Assembly: GCA_965207585.1 (NCBI GenBank)
Contig: CBDBMT010000003.1
Span: 1,984,001-2,048,000, forward strand
Length of the DNA stretch: 64,000 nt
Direction of reading: 5' to 3'
Source of the DNA: Bin87 sp965207585
Lineage (GTDB): Bacteria > Chloroflexota > Dehalococcoidia > Lucifugimonadales > UBA3495
In this document: positions 60,221 to 64,000 of the stretch, one piece after another
How the letters are laid out: each line of letters opens with the position of its first letter
How positions within the stretch are numbered: position 1 is the first letter of the stretch
Notes under the pieces: generated by a model
The model's database searches: none
What the model was told of the DNA's origin: nothing
Seen by the model: only the letters and a program-made list of their open reading frames with translations
Program-made: the position numbers and the translations under genes

Positions 60221-60226
60221 ATTATA
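60221..60226 (-). promoter_or_regulatory. -10 box TATAAT directly before nadE
   Basis: On the minus strand, TATAAT ends six bases before the ATG at 60214, so the transcript would begin at or near the start codon. No clear -35 box is seen. Confidence 0.55.
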
Positions 60227-60279
60227 ACGTAGGGGTAACGCTCTTCCGTGGGAATGGCCAGCGGGGTGGCCGGATTGGG

Positions 60280-61767
60280 TCAGGGTGCGGCAACCCGGTC
60301 GAACTGCGCGGTGATTTCCGCCGACGGTGGACGGGTCAGCAGGGATACGATGACGGCGGCAACGGCGGCGGCGGCGAAACCCGGGGTGCCCGGTTCGGCG
60401 TCCAGGACGCCCCAGGGGCCGCCGGAAAAGGAGCCCCACAGGGAAACCGCCACCGTGCCCACCAGGATGGACGCCAGCGCCCCGGCGCGGTTGAATCGGC
60501 GCCAGTATAGGGCCAGCAGCGCGCTGGGACCGAAGGCCGCGCCCATTCCGCCCCAGGCGTAGCTGACCAGCGTGAATACTGATTCCGGGTGCAATATAGA
60601 CAGGGCCGCGGCGATGACACTGGTGATGAGCAACATCAGCCGGCCCAGCCAGACCCGGCTCTGGGCGCCCAGGGAATAGGTGAATCTCCGGACCAGGGGC
60701 AGGTCGTCGGTGGCTACCGCCGAGGCCAGCAGCAGCTGGGAGTCCGCTGTACTCATGATGGCGGCAATCACTCCGGTCAGCAAGAATCCAGCGATGACCG
60801 GGTGAAAGAACACCTCCGACACCACGATGTAAAGACGCTCCGGGTCGGCCACTGCCGCCAGCATCCCCACGTTGGACAGCGCGGGGAAAGACACCATCCC
60901 CAGCAGCACCCCGAAGGAAAATATCACCGCCGTCCACAGCGTTGACATATTTCGGCTGGGCACGATTTTGGTCTCGCTTTCCACCGCCATGAACCGCTGC
61001 AATATGCGCTGCGAGCCGAAGGTACCCAGGCCCCAACCCGAAGCGGTGAGCAGAAAGGCAAAGCTGACCGGGCTGCCAGTGGCGTCAGTGAATGGGTTCC
61101 AGAAGCCGGGGACGGCAGCGCCCACGCCGTGGAAGGGGTTATCGGTAATGACCAGCAGCGTGAGCGGGATAACCATAAAGCCGCCCAGCATCACCAGCGC
61201 CTGGAACACGTCGGTTTGCGAAACGGCCAGGAACCCGCCAATGAAAGTATAGGAGGCCACCGCGAACATGGTGAGCAGGACGCCGGTGGTAGGGTCGAGG
61301 CTGAAAGTGGTTTCCAGCAGCTTGGACCCGGCAATCAGGCCGGAGCTGACGTAGAAGACGATGAAAAAGAGGGTGATGAGGGCGGAAACGGTTCGGATAA
61401 TGCCCGTCCGGTCGTCGAAGCGTTTCTCAAAGAACTCGGGCAGGGTCAGGGAGTCGTCGGTGATGACGGTATAGCGGCGCAGGCGTTTTGCCATCACCGC
61501 CCAAGCCAGCCAGATGGTGACGACAATGGCCAGGACGGACCACATCTCGACCAGCCCGTTGGTGAAAGCCAGGGCGGGAAACACCAGCATCGTCCAGCCG
61601 CTGGTGGAGGACGAGGCGGAACTGAGTGCCGAGGTGAAACTGCCGACTTGCCGCCCGCCAAGCACGTAGTCGGACATTTCCCGCATCTGACGAGCGCGCA
61701 CTCCGGCAATGCCAATCAGGATGGCAAAGTAGCCAAAGAAAACAATGATCACCCAGACTGGAGACAT
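60280..61767 (-). CDS. Sodium/solute symporter (PutP-like)
   Basis: A 495-aa SSS-family transporter with about 13 spans. The first is WVIIVFFGYFAILIGIAGV, followed by the family motif YVLGGRQVGSFTSALSSASS, which contributes to the sodium site. The sequence is closest to sodium/proline symporters (LPEFFEKRF, FIGGFLAVSQTDVFQAL), but the solute is a guess. It diverges from the MFS gene across a gap with two TATAAT boxes. Confidence 0.9.
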   Translation of the reverse strand: MSPVWVIIVFFGYFAILIGIAGVRARQMREMSDYVLGGRQVGSFTSALSSASSSTSGWTMLVFPALAFTNGLVEMWSVLAIVVTIWLAWAVMAKRLRRYTVITDDSLTLPEFFEKRFDDRTGIIRTVSALITLFFIVFYVSSGLIAGSKLLETTFSLDPTTGVLLTMFAVASYTFIGGFLAVSQTDVFQALVMLGGFMVIPLTLLVITDNPFHGVGAAVPGFWNPFTDATGSPVSFAFLLTASGWGLGTFGSQRILQRFMAVESETKIVPSRNMSTLWTAVIFSFGVLLGMVSFPALSNVGMLAAVADPERLYIVVSEVFFHPVIAGFLLTGVIAAIMSTADSQLLLASAVATDDLPLVRRFTYSLGAQSRVWLGRLMLLITSVIAAALSILHPESVFTLVSYAWGGMGAAFGPSALLALYWRRFNRAGALASILVGTVAVSLWGSFSGGPWGVLDAEPGTPGFAAAAVAAVIVSLLTRPPSAEITAQFDRVAAP

Positions 61768-61829
61768 CTTCGCCTGCTATCAATCATTGCTGCTGGGTCC
61801 ACCGGCCGGCGACCGAGCGCCGCCGGTAT

Positions 61830-61852
61830 TATAATCGCCCGCCTGCTATAAT
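61830..61852 (+). promoter_or_regulatory. Two TATAAT boxes in the divergent gap
   Basis: TATAAT occurs at 61830-61835 and again at 61847-61852, 17 bases apart, on the plus strand upstream of the MFS gene. Both are followed by CGCC/CGGC. Which is used is unclear; no -35 box stands out. Confidence 0.5.
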
Positions 61853-61912
61853 CGGCGGCGTCCCTGCTGAGCCGTCGCCAGCCATCTCTGCCCACGTTTT
61901 CCCATCGCGCTG

Positions 61913-63226
61913 TTGATCCGAACCGTCCAGACCCGTGCCGCGCGGGCCACTCCCTTCTACTACGGATGGGTCATACTCGGCCTTTCGGGAGTAGCCTCCT
62001 ACTCGTCGCGCCCGCTGATGTCCGTAGCAGTGCTCACCGTCTTCGTGGTGCCGATGTCCGAGCAGTTCGGCTGGACGCGGGCGGAGTTCTCCGGTGCGGT
62101 CAGCCTGGGAGGGCTCCTGGGGGCGGTGGCGGCGCCACTGGTCGGTCCCGTCCTGGACCGCTACGGCGCGGGCATGGTGGTGGGCATATCGTCCGGTATC
62201 GCCGGCGTCTGCGCCGTGGTGCTGGGAACGGCGACCCAGATTTGGCAGTTCTATCTGGTGTACGTGCCCGGCCGGATGATGTTCTCCAGCCCCCTGGAGC
62301 TGGGCACCTCGGTCGCGGTCAGCAACTGGTTCATCCGACGGCGTCCTTTCGCGCTGGCCCTGAACCATGTCTCTCAGGGCTCCGGCCTCGCGGTGATGCC
62401 ACTGGTGGCACAGGCCGTCACCGGAGTCTGGGGATGGGAAATGGCATGGTACTCGCTGGGAGCATGGACCATCGCCGTGGGCGTGATACCAGCGATCCTT
62501 CTCATGGCCCGCCGTCCCGAGGACCTGGACCTGGAACCCGATGGCGGCAGTGCGCCGCCGCCGTCCGCACGTCGATCTGCATCCATCCGCCGGCCCCAGA
62601 GCGCAGTGGACGAGATCAACTTCACCCTTCACCAGGCCATCAGAACTCGCTCCTTTTGGCTGATGATACTGTTTTCTTTCGCCAGTTTTATCGTCCAGGC
62701 CGGCGTGTCGCTGCACATGGTGCCCCACTATGTCGACCAGGGAGTGCCGGCCTCTATCGCCGTGTGGACCGCCAGTACCTTCGCCATCTCGCAGGTTCCG
62801 GCCAGCATATTCTGGTCGGCGATATCGCAGCGGGAGGCGGCGCGGTTCGTGATGCTCGCCTCCGGTCTGGTGGTGGCCTGCGGCTCAATTACCACCGCCT
62901 TCGCCAGCGGCATCGGCGCCGGCGTGCTGGGAGCCTTTATTCTCGGGTTTGGCGTCGGCGGGCTGCATATTATCGGTCGCCTGGTCTGGGCCGACTATTT
63001 CGGACGGCTCCATCTGGGATCCATCCGCGCCTGGGGATTGGCGGCACAGGTGGGGGGGCAGGCGGTCGGCCCCACTGCTGCCGGCATGGCGGTGGACCGG
63101 GTGGGCAGTTACCAGGGAGCGTTCCTGGCCTTCGGCATCAACCTTGCGGTGGTCTCCCTGCTGATGCTGACCGCGACGCGCCCGGGACCCGAAGCCGCGG
63201 ACGGAGGACAGCAGATCGACCCGTAA
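61913..63226 (+). CDS. MFS transporter
   Basis: A 437-aa major facilitator from TTG 61913 with about 12 spans. The N-terminal helix is YYGWVILGLSGVASYS, loop 2-3 has VGPVLDRYGAGMVVGISS, the central loop carries EDLDLEPDGG, and the C-terminal half is similar. This matches the monocarboxylate/oxalate-formate antiporter type in outline. It faces away from the symporter gene; the solute is unknown. Confidence 0.88.
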   Translation: MIRTVQTRAARATPFYYGWVILGLSGVASYSSRPLMSVAVLTVFVVPMSEQFGWTRAEFSGAVSLGGLLGAVAAPLVGPVLDRYGAGMVVGISSGIAGVCAVVLGTATQIWQFYLVYVPGRMMFSSPLELGTSVAVSNWFIRRRPFALALNHVSQGSGLAVMPLVAQAVTGVWGWEMAWYSLGAWTIAVGVIPAILLMARRPEDLDLEPDGGSAPPPSARRSASIRRPQSAVDEINFTLHQAIRTRSFWLMILFSFASFIVQAGVSLHMVPHYVDQGVPASIAVWTASTFAISQVPASIFWSAISQREAARFVMLASGLVVACGSITTAFASGIGAGVLGAFILGFGVGGLHIIGRLVWADYFGRLHLGSIRAWGLAAQVGGQAVGPTAAGMAVDRVGSYQGAFLAFGINLAVVSLLMLTATRPGPEAADGGQQIDP

Positions 63227-63286
63227 ATGTTAACATTGGCAACGGGGTTGCTAAACTGCACCACCAGGACTGGAAAGAGGTGAACC

Positions 63287-64000
63287 ATGACCAGAGCTCC
63301 CGCGACCCGCATCCAACGAGTACAGCCTCCGGCCACCCTGGCCGCCGGCGAAAAGGCCCGACAACTGGCCCGGCAGGGTCACGACGTGATTGACCTGGGT
63401 CAGTCCAGTCCGCACCACGTAACCCCGCAGCACATTATCGACGCGGGGATTCAGGCCCTGAACGCAGGACTTACCAACATCAGCTCGTCCCGTGGGCTGC
63501 CCGAGCTGCGCCAGGCCATGTCAGCCAAGCTGGCGGCCCACAATGGCCGGGCCGTTGATCCCGACGGCGATATCCTGGTCACGCCCGGCAGCAAGATGGG
63601 GCTGTATGAGGCCATCAACGCCTACATCGAGGCAGGAGACGAAGCTCTGGTGCTTGAGCCCACTTGGGTCAGCTTCAGCCAGCAGGTGGAGATGGCCGAA
63701 GGCGTTCCCGTGGCCGTGCCACTCAGCGAGGAAGAGGAGTACCACATCAGCTACGAGCAGTTGAAGGAGTACGTCACCTCGCGTACCAAGATGATCGTCA
63801 TCAACAATCCCAACAATCCCACAGGCCGGGTCTACACCGAGGACGAGCTGGCAGCCGTGGCGCGTTTGTCCCGGGAGCAGGACCTGCTGGTCGTTTGTGA
63901 TGAGACTTACGAGTATTTCCTTTACGATTCCAACCGGCACGCTACCATTGCAACTTTAGAGGGCATGGCGGAACGAACCCTGACCAGTTACACCTTTACC
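63287..64000 (+). CDS. Class I/II PLP-dependent aminotransferase, N-terminal fragment
   Basis: The first 238 codons of an aspartate aminotransferase-like enzyme, open to the window end. It contains VIDLGQSSPHHVTP, SRGLPELRQAMSAKL, the PLP-contact INNPNNPTGRVY (Asn) and CDETYEYF (Asp-Tyr). The catalytic Lys lies just beyond the edge after TSYTFT. GAGGTG lies six bases before ATG 63287. Substrate specificity cannot be read from this part. Confidence 0.92.
   Translation, partial: MTRAPATRIQRVQPPATLAAGEKARQLARQGHDVIDLGQSSPHHVTPQHIIDAGIQALNAGLTNISSSRGLPELRQAMSAKLAAHNGRAVDPDGDILVTPGSKMGLYEAINAYIEAGDEALVLEPTWVSFSQQVEMAEGVPVAVPLSEEEEYHISYEQLKEYVTSRTKMIVINNPNNPTGRVYTEDELAAVARLSREQDLLVVCDETYEYFLYDSNRHATIATLEGMAERTLTSYTFT

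Noticed and set aside
1..64000. CRISPR array, tRNA or rRNA genes
   Set aside because: No regularly spaced repeats, no tRNA-like cloverleaf with a GTTCGA arm outside coding sequence, and no rRNA signatures were seen.

Overview
The window is about 60% GC, densely packed and bacterial, with no rRNA, tRNA or CRISPR seen. Several signs suggest a Chloroflexota genome of the Dehalococcoidia/SAR202 type, probably from a metagenome. These are four luciferase-like (LLM) flavin/F420 oxidoreductases, a Rieske dioxygenase pair, a mycothiol-type isomerase-fold protein, amidohydrolases, gamma-glutamyltransferase, SelB, and secreted Fn3-domain proteases with a W-x-x-D-G-I helical repeat. The taxonomic call is inference; no marker rRNA is present.

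Layout. 0-18 kb is almost entirely on the minus strand. It holds a partial amidohydrolase, an AT-richer NERD/UvrD-type helicase, an SDR dehydrogenase next to three overlapping tiny membrane-protein ORFs, an NMT1/THI5-like binding protein, an ABC exporter and an LLM oxidoreductase. Two HicAB-like loci follow, then a catabolic block (isomerase-fold protein, dioxygenase beta and alpha, 3-hydroxyisobutyrate dehydrogenase-like enzyme, DUF3574 lipoprotein, LLM oxidoreductase), and then a CfrBI-like restriction-modification pair with a frameshifted nuclease. 18.5-27 kb is on the plus strand: a VapBC-type pair, an A-type carrier-like protein with a Cys/Gly tail, a pentapeptide-repeat protein that stops where related proteins carry a TIR domain, gamma-glutamyltransferase, an HNH nuclease, an FAD oxidoreductase and an ABC transporter. 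27-29 kb holds a second R-M pair (Eco29kI-like), again with a frameshifted nuclease and an intact methyltransferase. 29-36 kb holds an epimerase behind a 17-nt tandem repeat, an MntA/HepT-like module with a doubled nucleotidyltransferase half, an LLM oxidoreductase, a c-type cytochrome, a MoaD-like protein, NUDIX and GNAT. 36-48 kb is mainly housekeeping: hisA, hisH, PduO-type cobalamin adenosyltransferase, a CinA-like protein, NurA, SelB, Zn-alcohol dehydrogenase, an LLM oxidoreductase, DoxX and purA. 48.7-57 kb holds an amidohydrolase, an intact ISAs1-type element with a perfect 10-bp target duplication, and a secreted-protease island. 57-64 kb holds a SAM methyltransferase, a Uma2 protein, NAD synthetase, an Na+/solute symporter, an MFS transporter and a partial aminotransferase.

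Themes. The window is rich in genome-defence and addiction genes: two R-M systems, HicAB x2, VapBC, MntA/HepT, two PaREP1/HEPN-like proteins, HNH and a NERD helicase. Both restriction nucleases carry single-base frameshifts while both methyltransferases are open. The most unusual candidates are the doubled-MNT antitoxin, the Cys/Gly-tailed A-type carrier-like protein, the TIR-less pentapeptide protein, the Fn3/helical-repeat metalloprotease with a recent 373-bp internal duplication, and a palindrome-plus-TATAAT element that flanks the first hicBA cassette.
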